Source: Sipunculus nudus
Taxonomy: Eukaryota; Annelida; Sipuncula; Golfingiida; Sipunculidae
Direction of reading: 5' to 3'
Length of the DNA: 64,000 bases
NCBI GenBank assembly: GCA_026874595.1
Contig: CM049316.1
Location: 59,341,676-59,405,675 of the forward strand
This document shows positions 38,701 to 53,700 of this stretch, in pieces. A program made the position numbers and the translations under genes. The notes beneath the pieces are model-generated. The model searched no databases, was not told the DNA's origin, and worked only from the letters and a program-made list of their open reading frames with translations. Each line of letters opens with the position of its first letter. The first letter of the stretch is position 1.

Positions 38701-41700
38701 AGTGGAAATAATTTTGCCAAGGTTTAGGCCATAATTGCATATTCTTTGTTTTCTCAGACAAGCCAAGGTTACGAGGTAAATCGAGCGAGGTTGACTGTTG
38801 GATGGAGTGGATCGAGGATAACATGTCAGAAGCTGCCTTCACAGAACCTACAGAAGATGGCATAGAAAGCTTCATTGGAGGTGAGAGAGTTAACACATTT
38901 ACAAAGATGATAATGGATCAGGTTTTTATGAAGGAGACAAAATTCAGCTGAGTACCATGACCCATGGGTACTTTGTTTTTATGAAAGAGACCAAGGTATC
39001 AAAACAGTGGGAATAGATAAGTGGAATAAATGCATGCCTGCTTTGGGTTAAAAGTAAATATTTGAACAGTGAAACATTACAGACATTAAAATGAAAGTTT
39101 AAAATGTACTTTTTCTGGAAACTTCTGTAAGTCATATTGTTTCTTGATATTTGAATGGAAATTATACCCAGAAATATCAACTTTTAGAGTTCTTTTATTG
39201 ACCTTTGATACAGTATATAACTTGTATTCTGCTATAACTCTTTTTATCCAGGAGTGCCATGTTTCATACCTGTATTGCAGGTATCTCTGAAGCCCTAGCA
39301 GCTGGTGGTCCCATGTTTCAACAGCCTGGTCTGTCCATCAGCATGGATCTCATGTTAGGAGTGCAAGTCATCTATGTTCTAGGTCTCTTCCTGGTTGGAA
39401 AACATCGGAAAAAGGTTAGTACATCATATATATAAACATTGTTGAAATATGATGGGACGCATTATGGTATACCCAAGGTCCATCTGTCTGTCTGTCTGTA
39501 AACTTTTAGTGTGGCAGGGATAACTTACCAGGGCTTTGATGGATTCTCATGAAACTCACCATAACTACTTACCAATAGGTTATCTGGTCTGAGTTTTGGT
39601 TAGGACAGAATCAATGCATGTTTAATAAGGTCACAAGATACGTGACCAGCGTATTATGCACCATTTGCAGTGCTATTGTTAGAAATGTTCTGTACACAAT
39701 GCTTAACAACACATTGTGTTTTTGAAGTGCTGTTTAGTTGAGGTTTTGTCTCCCTGGTTTAGGGCTAGTGGTTGGGATAGTGACCCATCAGATGTAAATG
39801 CAGTGAAAGCCGAGTTTGTGGTACTTGCTGTATGACTCCTTTGAACAGATCGGTTGATGATAGGAAATATAGCAAACATCAATGCCCCATATTTCATTAA
39901 GAAAATATAGGAACATGGGTATCAGTGTATTCTTTAAAGGAAGACTGCCCTGTATGTTAACCTATGGTAAGTTGTAAATCAGTGTGTTGAGCCTCTGGTG
40001 CTGTAATCTGGATGTATGGATTCAGCTAACAGGGATTTGATGGATTTTCACTTTACTTACATTAACTCACCAGTTGATTATCTCACCTGAGTTTTTGACT
40101 TGTGGCAAAATCCATGCATATTTAATTAGGCCACCAGAGCCCTTTGTGGGGTTGGTGTGATAACTCACCAGGAATATGATGCATTTTAATGAAAATTAAG
40201 AGAGATATTAACCAATATAATATCTCGCCTGGATGAGATTTTGGGCAAAATCCATACATATATATAATTAGGTCAGAAGTCCCAAGACAAACTACAGGCT
40301 TTTTATACACTTTTTAAAGGTATATAAACATCAATAATATGTAAATTGTCTTCAGCTATAAGTCCATTTTGACTTAATACAAAAGTTTACAAGCAGAAGT
40401 CTCCCAATACATGGACTTAACTACCTCCAGTTCACATGTTTATATGTTATGGTTCTGTGTATGAGTAAATATAGTCCACGTGTTTATTTACTATTAACAA
40501 GACTAGTAAAAGATATGAGATCTGGAACATGCCCAATAAGTTTCCAAGAAGGAGAAGAAACAAGAAAGGGAAACAAAAGAAATACTGGTTGTAAGCTTGA
40601 AAATCTTGATTTGTGTCATCTTGATAATGACTGTCTCTGTCTGCAGATATTTCATAAATCTGTTTTCTTTGCTTCATTTAGGTGCAGAGGAAATTGGCAG
40701 AGTTGAAACTCATTCCAGGTTTAAGCCAGTTGTTTGACAATTTCATGTGGAAGTGTCAATTGTGAGTATTTAAAGTCTGTTATGTTACAGTTTTAAACTT
40801 TGCTGAGGTTTAAAATTACTGCATGATAATATTTCATTTTAAAGTCATATTAAGCTAAATTTGTTTATGTCGGCTTTTCATATTTATTTACTGAATGTAA
40901 GAAATTATGATTTTAATGACTTACAGTTTTGCAAAGTAAGTGGTCCTTGAGTAAAAGATGCAGTGAATTTTGTGTGATCTTTTAGAGTGAATACTAAAAT
41001 ATATATTTGAATATAAGTTACTGGTCATAAATGTTTCTTTGAAATATAAGAATAAACAAATATTGTGATAACTTTTAGTGATAACTTGTATATTCTTTGA
41101 GTTTCAGACAAAGAAACAACCTCAGGCACAGATTAAGAGGTCACAATGCCAGCTGTGAATGTAGTCCAGTGAGTATTACATACTGTGGTTGACTTCATAT
41201 TTGCGAGGTTAAATATTCGCGATTTCCCCTCTACAGTGTTTTTGCAATGTTTCATATTCGCGATTTACCATACAGTGACTTGCACAACTTTTCAACATAA
41301 CCATTACTATATCAGTTGCCTAATATGCATGCAAAATCTTAGCGGTTGTGAGAGGAGCGAAGGGAATATTAAACCAATGGAAATTTGTTATTCAATAGTG
41401 ACACGTATACAAGAGCATGGATTTTATTTGGATTATTAATCTGTGAATAACGGGTAACAAAAAATGTATGCTAATATTAATTTACTGGCATAATGTACAT
41501 GAGATGCCATTGAGGTTACAGAATAAATTACTGTTCATCTGTGCAGATGTGAAGTCTTATTCACAAAGGTTTAATTTTTGCAATAATTCCCATTTGGGGA
41601 TACTGAGAATTCAAAACCACCGTGAACAAAAACCAAACCACAGTAGTGGGAATTCAATCTAATATTGAAATGAGTTTGCTATTGATAATTCCAGAGTAAG

Positions 41701-44700
41701 TTATAGAAGACTACACCTCTCATATACTAGGCTTTTCTGTTGAATGTGTTAGCAAATAACAATAGTTTCTCTATTAACCTTAATCATTACAAGAATAAAT
41801 ACTAATTTAAGGAGATTACTTTGATTCTTTAAGTCTGATTAATATCCTGAAGCTTATGCATGTAAACTAAGTAATAAAAAAAATGTTTGTACTTTTGATG
41901 ATTATCAACATATGTGAATTAAAGATTAAAAAAAAGGAAAGGTATTATGAAAAGTTGAGGTTCTTCAATATTGTTTATGTAATATTATGTGTTTATATTT
42001 CCAGGAAGTGGCATTGAAAATCCAGTTTCTCCGTCTTGTCCACAGCTTCTGTGATCACTCAGAGTAAGTGAAGATTATTTATTAGAAATCTGCTCACTGT
42101 AGCCAATTTTATTGGGTCATAATATTAGCAATACCAGTTATGATGGTATTTGCATGCTAACAATGATAAATACATTTTGCCTATTGTTGTTTTGCATGAT
42201 CATTGATGGGCTTCAAGGAAAAACTATGTACATGGATGGTTGTTAAAACATCTCTAACTTAACTCATCATAAGGTTTATCTTCCCAACCATTTACAAGCT
42301 GATCATACCCTTGATAACAATTTCTATCATATGCCTGTCTATGACGGGGCATATTATGGTATACCCACTGTCCATCCGTTAACTTTTAGTGTCGCCTTGA
42401 TAACGTATTGGGGCTTTGATGGATTTTCACAAAACTCGCCAATAGATTATCTAGCTCAAGTTTGATTATGGGCAAAATCCACTCATATTTTATTAGGTCA
42501 GAGGTCACTGGGCTTCTTTTAGATGTTGCTGCAATCACTTGCTGGCAAAATGATGGCTATTGATAATGAAATTGTAAGTGGGTATGTGTGTGAATTGCAC
42601 GGAGTCTGACAATCAGAGAATTGGCACTATATAAATACTATATTGTTATTATTTTTAAAACTCGAAAAAAATATTAACCAATATCATGTACATTTGATTT
42701 CTGGCAAAATGATGCATATTTAATGATGTCAGAGGACACAAGGTATGCGACAGGCATAGTATGCACCATTTGGGGTGCTCTTGTTGTTGTGTTATGACAT
42801 GGAGAAATGAATGTATGGGTCCTATGTATGTGTGGTAAGGTATACTCTGTACACAAAGTCTGCCCTTGTGTTGGATCCTTTTAATGGCCTTTAAGTCTCC
42901 TGATTTCATAGAATCTTGTTTTAACCCATTGTTTTTCTGATGAGCAACAACAGGTGATTAAGTAGTGTGAAAGATGATTACCTGGTTCTTTTACATTTAA
43001 CCTGTGTTTTTCTTTTCAGTTTCAAACATCTGTTGTTAACAAGGGTTGAATTAGAAGAAATCAAAAGAATAAATAGTAAGTACCTTCAGTTTGTAAAAGC
43101 AGTAGTATTGCAAAGTTGAGGTTATGAAACATTGACATTTTAAGACAATAAATTGTAAGTATTACCCATATATATGTCATCAGCTAGGCTATGTAAATTG
43201 TTATCAGCACAATCACATTGCATTTCAGCAAAGTTTGATCTGTTTGTAGTCTGTTACATTTAAAGACTGTTAAAGGTAATACTGTGATGTATGATCCTAT
43301 GTAACCTTTCATCACAAATTTCAGCAGCCTTGAAAACTGTTTGCTGCATAATATGTTATACAGCAGCCCATGATTGTTATTTGTATTTATTTACATAAAT
43401 TAATTGATTTGTCACAGCTATTCTATAGAATACACTACCCCGATGAAAACAACAATCAACAGCCCCTTGGTCCATCCTTTGCAAATAGTGACCCGTTTAG
43501 TAAGTCCTTGTTGTCCCCACTTCTGCAAAATTGAGGACATTGATTTAGGTTTGTCTGTCTGTCCCTCTGTCTGTCCATCTGTCAGGTTTTCGTGCGATAA
43601 CTTTCCGAAATATTATCTGATTTCATTCAAATTTGGGTCACTGATTTCTCTCCTGCAAACCTTGGTTGGGATTGGTTTTGGAGTGTCTGTCTGAAAATTT
43701 TTTATCACCAGCTCCAAAACAAAAAAAATTTTCCCTTATGTTTCCAATTCACAACAAACATTATAACGTGGAGACTCTTCAGGGTACAATGAAAACTCAC
43801 ACACAGGCACTATGACATGCGGAGACATCTTCAGGGTAAAATAAAATTTAAAACATATTGAGAAGGCAAGCATGAAGATCACAGGAAGCTTAAATAACAA
43901 GAGGTGGAAGTGGGGGACATAAATTCCACGAATTTGCATTTTTATTTCAGGTAAAGCAGGAGCTTTGAAAATAGAAGGTCTTGATGACATTTGTAGGTAA
44001 GAATGTCTGCATCATTTGATTAATGTGAGCATGATGGTAAAAATGAGCAAGTAGCAATGTGCTGCTTTGAATACTAAAGAAAAATGAAAGTTACCGGTAT
44101 GTCGGTGTCATTTCTAAAAGTGAGTGCTTAAAAAGACTGTACTACGTGAAAAAAAAGCAATGACCAAACTGTTTCTCATAATTGATTTGGGATTTTGACT
44201 TATTTTATTCATTTGTATACAAATGGAGCTGTCCATTTGTACAAAAAAGGAGATTATATAAAAGAGACTAAGAAAATATGTTGTTCCTCAGTGTTCCTTA
44301 TACTATCATCATATTTTTTTATTAATTGTACACAGATTTGTCCATCTTGTCATTTTATGAAAATTTTTATCATCAATAAAATGTTAACCTGTGTCAGAGT
44401 TCTGAGCCTTCTTAGAAGTTGTGTAAAACCTTGAAAATCAGATTCCATTTTCTCAGGGGGGAGGGGGAGAGTGGGAAATGTCAACCAGACACCACACACA
44501 CTGGATGATTAGTTGTGGTGGCTTTTAATGCTGAGATAGGTAGAAAACATGATCCTGGAAATCATGGAAAATCGAGGAACTTTTTTTCATTAAATGCTAG
44601 GAATCCTGCAGTGTTGTCTGCCTTAATATATTTTATTCCCATCCAGTTTTAATAAGAATATTTGGCATGAGATGGATGAATAGTAAACTCTTTCTTTCAA

Positions 44701-47700
44701 CAGGGAAAACATGTGCAAAGGCAACAAAGGCTTGTTGAGTAAAATAATTGATGTGATGAAAAAGGAGCCCACAGCATCCACGTTCAGGTGAGAATGACGC
44801 AGCCTAATGTTGTGTTTGTCTTTGTAAACTGATGTTCTTATATTGGGCCATATATCCCACACAACTTCAGCCCAATTGTCTAAATGAGTCCTCAAATTAT
44901 TTTTATCTAGTAAGGACTGTTAGTGGACCAGATGATAATGTAGGACTGCCCCTCTCCAGCTGTTTAACCCTCATTCATTGAGATCAGTTTTTCTGTGAAT
45001 ATCAAGAATACATGTCTGTCATAGAAAGTACAGTGATGTGAATAATAGCTCTAGAGCTTATTAGATACTTGTTAGTTGTGCAGGTATGCTCAGTGTCTGA
45101 CTTTCCTATAACTTAACAAATATAAAATTGGTCTAAATTTGTATTATTTTGGTTATGTTGCCATTTGTGCAAATATCTTTAAACAGTTGTCTTCATTTAA
45201 TAGTTGTCTAATAATTACTCCTATGCAAATTCTTACACAACTCAGAAAAATCTAACTGCCGTCTGTGTTACTCTGTCATCTGCACTGGCTTGATCTGAAT
45301 GTTTAAGACTTTTAGTCCACCTGCTATTGTTTGTTGACAGGTTCTGGTTAGCACGGGCTGTAGAGAGCTACCTCAGGGGGTCAACCTCATACTGTGATCA
45401 GATATTCATACTCAGAAGAGGCTTGTTACAGGTAAGGTCAAAGGTCAATTGATCTGACAACAGTATACCAATTTTTAGCTCAGCTGACTACAAGTCATCT
45501 GAGCTATAGTCATGGTCCATTGTCCATCGTCCGTCCGTCTGTCTGTCTGTCCGTCCGTCCGTCTGGATGTCCGTCCGTAAGACTGGCACGTTTCGACACC
45601 CTTGGACCTACGAATCTGAATTTCGGCATACAGTTAGATGTCCCCATAATCTCCTACCATGCCAAAAATTGGGTCAATAGGACTTCGTTCCCCTGAAATA
45701 AAAAGGAAAAACCTCAATTTTTTATTAAAAATCTGTTTTCACACTTCAGGACTGCCTAAAATCAAAACCACTCATCTGGTTTTCCTCATATTTACCATAA
45801 ATATTCCTCTATATAGTTCCTATGTACATGCCAGATATTAAGTCAGTATTATATAATTTAAAAAAGTTATGGGCCCAAACATAATGGACTTTGTAAAAAA
45901 ATCAGGAAAATATTTGGTCACTTTAGACCAAAAGTGTTAAAGGTAGGGACATTTTTCCAGTAATACAACTTATATTAATCAAAATCTAATTGTATACCAA
46001 AAATTAGATCAAAATTTGTTAAATTTTTTTAAATATTGGCAAAAATATAAAATTGGTACCTTAAATTTTGCCCAACTTTGGCCATGGCACGTTTTTTTCC
46101 TGTAAGTACTGTGGATTTAATTTTTACACCATGTATACATAAGGATTTAATCTGTTAAAATCTGAAATTTAAAAATAAAAGCTGCAAAATTAGGCTAGTT
46201 ATTGAATTTTTTTGGAGGCTCTTGTTGTATTCCCTTACATTGTCAAGCAGTCCACTTTGATGACTGTAGGTCATTCAGTGCACATCTCTATGCTCCCCAG
46301 GCTGTTGACATAATTTTAGATGTCCCCAAAATCTCCTACCATACCGAAAATTGGGTCATTAGGACTTTGTTCAGGACTTCGAGATATTAAGGAAAAAAAA
46401 CCTCCGTTTTCCATAAAAAAAACCATTGTTACACTTCAGGGCTGCCTAATATCAAAACCACTGATCTGTTTTTGATCGTATTTAGGATTCACATTCTTTT
46501 ATACATTTTCTATGAACATACCAAAAATTAGATTAGTATTGGGTATTATTTTGAAGTTATGGGCCAAAACATAATGCAGTTTGTTAAAAAATCAGGAAAT
46601 ATATTTACTCACATGAGAATTGCTGAACCTAGAGACTTTTTTTCAGGAATATAACTTTATTTAATCAAGATTCAATTGTTTACCCAAAATTAGATCTGAA
46701 TTTTGCAAATTTTTCAAGTTATTAGCATAAATAAAAAATCAATACCTTAAATTTTGTCCAACTTTGGCACTGTTGATTTAATTTTCACAGCATATATACA
46801 TAAGGATTTAATCTTTTAAAATCTGAAATTTCAAAGAAATTGATTGGAAAGAATAGCTTTTATTCATGTTTTCATACACCATGTCAAGTGTTGTTTACAT
46901 CTAGCCCACCTAGTAGTACAGCCTTCACTTGCATTATGTAACCCACCCCAGGCAGCTTGCCTTGGGTCAGCTTGGCTACTACCAGCAGGCTTCCCCTCTG
47001 CTCTGCACTCCCTCCCCCCCCCCCCCCCCCAGATGGTGCATAAACTAGATGAATGTTATTATTTTCTGTATGTGATTCATTCTTATTCTAGGCTATGCTA
47101 CATTTTAGATTTTGTATTGTACCACCAGGGTTACAATGATTAAAGTGTACATTTAATTGTGTCCACAAAGTGGTGTATTGCTATGAAAGTGTGGATGTTC
47201 ATGAGATAAGTAATTCCTTACTTCAGAGGAGTAAAAACTTCACCAGATGTGAAATTGAATATTAATTTCAGTAATTAATTAAAACTTGGATAGTAATTAG
47301 CACAATGATATTGTTTGTTTCTCATTCAACCAACAGTGTGTATACTTTATTCGAAAAGATGTTTTATTTTATCAAATTTACTGAATCTTTTATTTTATTT
47401 TGGTGAATAAAATTAAGCAGGTACTGAAAACTCCAATGTGCAAAACTTTTTAATAGTGATTCAAGGAATATTCTTGTAGATGCCATGTTGTGGCATTATT
47501 TTCTTTTAAATTCAGTTTAAACATTTATGATTTAAAAATAATTAAATATATGTGTATGCATAATATGACCCGATATGAGCTACACTCTGGATATATGATG
47601 ATTGCAACTTTTGCAACAATTCTAATATTTTAACTTATAGTTTCAGTTTTTTACTCTGTATATATAATGATTGCAACTTTTGCAACAATTCTAATATTTT

Positions 47701-50700
47701 AACTTATATTTTCAGGTTTTTTCATTTAAAATTTATAAAACCTGTAAATAAAAAAAATGATTCAGATAAAAACTTCTTAATGGAAAAAGTGGATATGCTT
47801 AAAAAAAATAGGCTTATATATAAACTTAAATGCATTATTCCCTTGAAAGTGAAATAAAGGTATTAGTCCATTCTGTCCACTTGCCTGTCCATCTGTAAAT
47901 TTTCATTCATTACAGTATCTCAAAACTTTTACTGTTTTTCTTCATGACAGTCTTGTCAGAGTATTAGTTTGCAATCATATATTTAGAACTTTACTATAAC
48001 CAAGTAGGAGGGCCCCTTTCCTCTTAGCTTTTCATAATCTTATATAAATGAAAAACATTACAATAGAATATTTCTACATCCACCTTCGTGCTGCCCTCAC
48101 TTTTCCCTTCTCCGAACCCCATCCCAAAGTCAGCCTCAGTAAGCAAGAACAAGATGAATCAGATATATTCATACTTTAATATTTTGTATAACTATTCGTC
48201 CATAGGTACCTATGTACATGCCAGAAATTATGTCAATATTGTGTAATATGTAGACATAGTGGGCATCACAATGATGTACCTTGTCAAGACTAAAGAGATA
48301 TTGTGTCATACAGTCACAAATTCATAAATCACTTCATCAGCATAGTTAATCATAACATCATATCTGTCAAATTGAAAGCTTGCAGACTACCATACACTTT
48401 AGATCCTTCAACAAATAGCCTTATCATCATTCTACTACTGCTTATTACTGCTGTCATTGCATTCATATTTGCTCAAATATATCACAATTTTCTACACCTC
48501 TTTAATAAATAAAAAATAAACCACTATATATGACTCTTATTAATCCATCAGTCAGGTTATTTCATTTATCATTTACTCACATATTACATTACATTCCTTT
48601 ATAATAGCCCAACATGTCCATGATATTCATAAGCTTTATCGACTCGATATAGTATCACAGTGGAGAAACATTTATGGTCCAATCACTATCAGCTGAGCGC
48701 CCTGACCCATGGGTCCCTTGTTTTAAATGCCTGTCAGAGACAGGTCTATTATGCTATGGGTAGCTTTGGTCCATTAAGACAAAGATTTTGGGAGATTTTC
48801 ACAAAACTGAACTATTCACCTATAGATTATCTCACCCTGAGTTCCAGTCCCAACAAAATTCACACATATTGAATGAGGTCAGAGGTCACCAAACTTCTTT
48901 TTGGTGTACCCCTGATAACTTATCAGAATATGACATTTTGATTAAACAACAAATGATAACCAATATTTTATCTCGCATGAGTTTAATTGACACCAAAATC
49001 CATGTATTTTTTAGTGAGGTCAGAGGTGACAATACTTTGGTGGTGCCGTGATAACTTACCAGAAATTTGATGGATTTTCATGAAACTCGCTAAGTATTAG
49101 AGTAGAATGAGTTTCTAACCTGAATTCAAATTTTGGCAGAATTTGCCTGTATTATAAGAGCAAAATTGATTTATTTATTAAGATAACTGTCAGTCTGTAA
49201 ACTAAACTGGACACTTGGAAGGGAAAATGGGAAAATTCTCACCCAATCATGGGGCGCTGGAAAATTTACAAATGAAAATTGATGCTGGTACCTGATTTTG
49301 ACTATTGTAAGAATATCTTAATTATACTTGAAGGTCAACAGAAATAGTTTATAGTTAACTGACTTGTTCTTTAATGCAGTGAAGTAAAATTCAATGACTT
49401 CACATGGTCCTAACAGTACTGATAGCTGAACTATCCAACTGATTTATCACACATTTCTGTAATTACTGTCAGCTCAGGTTACTGTAGATTAAACATCGCT
49501 CGTATAACACTGTTGCAATTTATATAAAATATACAGTGAAACCTTGTTGTGTCAAAGTCAAATATCCCGCTTCTGTTGAAGTAACAGACTTGATATTCCG
49601 GACAACTCTAGTTAAATCATTACCAAATAAAACCTGCATGTGTCGAACCTCAGATTTGTTGAAGTTTTCTGAGGGTCCCTTTGAATTCGTCACAATGAGG
49701 TTTCACTGTAATTAAGTATGATCATGAAGTTTTTACACTAAAAGTAACATGAATACTTTTATATCTCGGCAGTTCCAGAATTTATTCATGAAATACTTCT
49801 AGCATGTGTCAAGGAACCCATGTTTCAGAACAGGTATGTGCCATTTTAATATGTACAGGGAAGTAGTGCAGAAGTAAAAATAAAAAAAATTTTCTTGATT
49901 TTATTTTCAGCACATAGCGAGTAACATGGTGGACCATGACATCCGGCCCAAGGAGATAATACAGAGCAGCTTTGACCTGATGGGGGAGCTGATCAAGTTC
50001 AACGTCGAGTCATTTAAAGCATTAGACAAAGTGTTCACCTCAAGAAGCAAGGTCAGTCAGTGTGTTTGTCCCAGTCAGGTTATTGATAGTCACAACATAT
50101 TGTATTCCTCCCAATAAGCCCAGCATTCAAAGGTGCCCATTCACCTGTCTTTTGTAAAAGATTTATGTGATTTCTGGCTTCCTCTGTGTATACATTTATG
50201 ATCTAAGGGTAATTCTGGTTATGAAAAGTTTTTATAAGGCCTCCTTGAAGGATGTATGAACTTGTTTATCAACATGTTTGTAAACATGGCAGTGTTGACA
50301 AACAGGGAAAACATGCAACCTGAGGTGGTAGGTTGCCTGTATGCTGAGGTAGAAAAGTCACTTGTTGCCAAAAGCCACATACAAAGCTTTGGTTTATCTG
50401 ACTTGCCACCAGATGCCCTTGTTTAATTTGTTTTGATTATTTTGGTGGGCCAAAACTAGATAAAAAAAAAACCAAAATAAGTAGACTGTGTGCAGTGACT
50501 TCCATGTTTTCTGACCTATTTTAATAAAAGCTCACAGGGATTACCTTGAGTTTATTATTATCAGATAGGTGAATGGGCCCCTTTTGTGATGATCAGATAT
50601 GACTAAATAATATGTACCCCATACAATTACATTCATCTTTACCATATTAGATCTAATGAGTTCATGGGGTGCTTAACTTTGAATGTATGATGTTTGTGAT

Positions 50701-53700
50701 CCCTAAAGAACCCCTGTCCTCTCATATGGAGCTAAAATGGCCCAACTTTTTCAAAATACACCAGTAATTAACCATCCAGTGATCTTGTGCAAGAACTGTC
50801 ACCTAATTGTACCAAATTTGAATATTATTTTTGTGGTCTTTATTTATGCAAGAATATGTGACTGATATGATCATTTATTACAGAAGGGGATTGCCACTTT
50901 GGATTGCTATTCATAAATGGTTTGTCAGGAACCTCCAGTCATGAGGGGGTGATAGTAAAGCATAATGCTTGATTATGGTATTAACAATATTGAGAGCAGG
51001 TTCACTATCTAACAACCAGATTTCCTCTGGATATTTACAATCACCATTTATGTATATCTGCTTACAAGTAAGTTCAAGACTGAACAATGCTGTTTATGTT
51101 AGAACTATTAACTTTTTGAACTATGGGTTGAATGATTAAATGTATATACATTACATGATACTTAGAAAGGTGACATAGATAATGAAAAAGAGATGTGAGC
51201 AATGTTTTCAAAAAAAAAAAACAAAAAAAAAAAATGATCAGGCTGGTTCATGTACCACTCTGTGATTATTGTTTTCTTTTTATAGTTTGACAAGTTCATC
51301 AGTGTAATGCAGAGGAACTTGGTTGACTCCAACATGTTCATCCGTAGCCTCATGTTGTCGTTAGAGCACTTCACAAACACAGAACCAATGTACACAGGTG
51401 AGTTGATTAACCCTGGTATAATATGCATGGTCCTTTTATTTTCTGTTCATATATAAAATCTTGGAATAATTTTATTGACACTACTTCATAATATATAGGT
51501 GAAAGTTACTATATTTATTGATATTATTATATTTGTATACAAAATATACAATATTGACCTCAGATGACTTTAAGAATCTAGTCCTAAGTAAAGTGTTCTC
51601 TTGTGATATAATATAATGTAATTTTGCAGATTATGCCACCAGGGAAAGTTGGTTGCTTATCCACATGAGTAAAGTAGAGCAACAGATGGAATACCTCATC
51701 AAACTCATCAACATCATTAATGTAGAGTCACTCACACAGGTAACCTAATCTTTTTCAATTAATAGTATACAAAGGTGAACAAGTATTATTTTCAATTAAG
51801 AGCTAGAAATATGCATGTTAACAAATGCAGGCCTCTGCCATGTGGGCGGTCCTTAATGTGGGGTACTCCTTAACCTGTGTTTTTATTTACTTATTAGCCC
51901 ATATTCCCAGGTTCTTTGGTGCATATGTTCCCTAACAAGGGTTTGCCTTCACTTATTCACCCTTTTTTCCCATGTTCAGTGGAGCATATGTAACTGCACA
52001 TTTGTGAATATTCCTGGAAGGCATCCCTGGATTCAGATTATGAGCCAGACCTACACCAAAATCTAATTGATTCTTCATTTGCCCATAAACAAGGTGCCCT
52101 GAAAATTTCATTGGATTCTGTTTATGATTGCACAAGTAATGTTGTGAAGTACGGAGTACCCCTTATTAAGAAAACCCCAGATTCATATTTTTAGTTTTTA
52201 GCTGAGCTGACTATAAGTCATCTGAGCTATAGTCATGATCCATTGTCCGTCGTCCGTCCGTCTGTCTGTCCGTCCGTCTGTCCGTCTGGATGTCGGTCTG
52301 TAAGACTGGCACGTTTTGACACCGTTGGACCTACGAATCTGAATTACGGCATACAGTTAGATGTCCCCATAATCTCCTACCATGCCAAAAATTGGGTCAA
52401 TAGGACTTCGTTCCTTTGAGATATTAAGGAAAAACCTCCATTTTTTATTAGAAATCTATTTTCACACTTCAGGACTGCCTAATATCAAAACCACTCATCT
52501 GGTTTTCTTCATATTTACCATAAATATTCCTCTATATAGTTCCTATGTACATGCCAGATATTTAGTCAGTATTATATAATTGTATCCGCCAAAACGAAGT
52601 TTTGCGGATACTATGTTTTTGACCGGGTTCCGCCGCCGCCGCCGCCGCCGCATTCGTTTCCGGAGAACTCCTCTGAGACTACTGGACAGATTTTTCCGAA
52701 ACTTACACAAATTATCGGGTCACATGTGAACTGGTGCCTAACCAAGTGACCTTGACCTCTGACCTTTCGTCTCTGCCCAGCGTCCGTTTGTGCGTCTGTT
52801 TACACACATAAACCCATATATCTCGGGAACCGTTTGACCGATCCGGAAAATTTTTTTACACAAATGTAGCCCTGGGATAGCTTTATAACATACACAACAA
52901 AAGGTGGCGCCACCTGCAACCATGTTTGCACAGTGTCCATCTGTTCATCTGCCTGGGGTTAAAATCACTCATATCTCTGCAGTGGTTTGACTAATTCACC
53001 TAAAATTTGGCATGCATATACATCCTAGATAGCTTTCTCAATTTTATGACAGGTGGCGCCACCTACATTCACGTTAACGCTCCACACATAAACCCATATA
53101 TCTCGGGAACCGTTTGACCGATCCGGAAAAAAATTTTACACAAATGTAGCCCTGGGATAGCTTTATAACATACACAACAAAAGGTGGCGCCACCTGCAAC
53201 CATGTTTGCACAGTGTCCATTTGTTCATCTGCCTGGGGTTAAAATCACTCATATCTCTGCAATGGTTTGACTAATTCACCTAAAATTCCGCATGCGTATA
53301 CATCCTAGATAGCTTCCTTGATTTTATGACAGGTGGCGCCACCTACATTCATGTTAACGCTGCAGACATCCAAGCTCATATCTCGGGAACCGTTTGACCG
53401 ATCCGGAAAAAAATTTTACACAAATGTAGCCCTGGGATAGCTTTATAACATAAACAACAAAAGGTGGCGCCACCTGCAACCATGTTTGCACAGCGTCCAT
53501 CTGTTTGTCTGCTGTGGGATAAAATCACTCATATCTCTGCAGTGGTTTGACTTTTCCACTTGAAATTTTGCATGTGTATATATCTTGGATAGTTTTTCGT
53601 TCAAATAACAGGTGGCGCCACCTACAATCATGTTTATGTGGCAGAGATCCAATACTAATATTTTACATATGTAACTCTATATCCCCTTGGCACTCAATCC

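Larger units (their letters stand above)
45432..49910 (+). other. TRPC4AP intron 18, expanded by a family A element
   Basis: 4.5 kb. A family A Helentron-like copy fills 45472-48723, starting about 40 bases after exon 18. A family C repeat follows (about 48735-49145) and a pogo-like MITE lies at 49534-49708. Confidence 0.8.
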
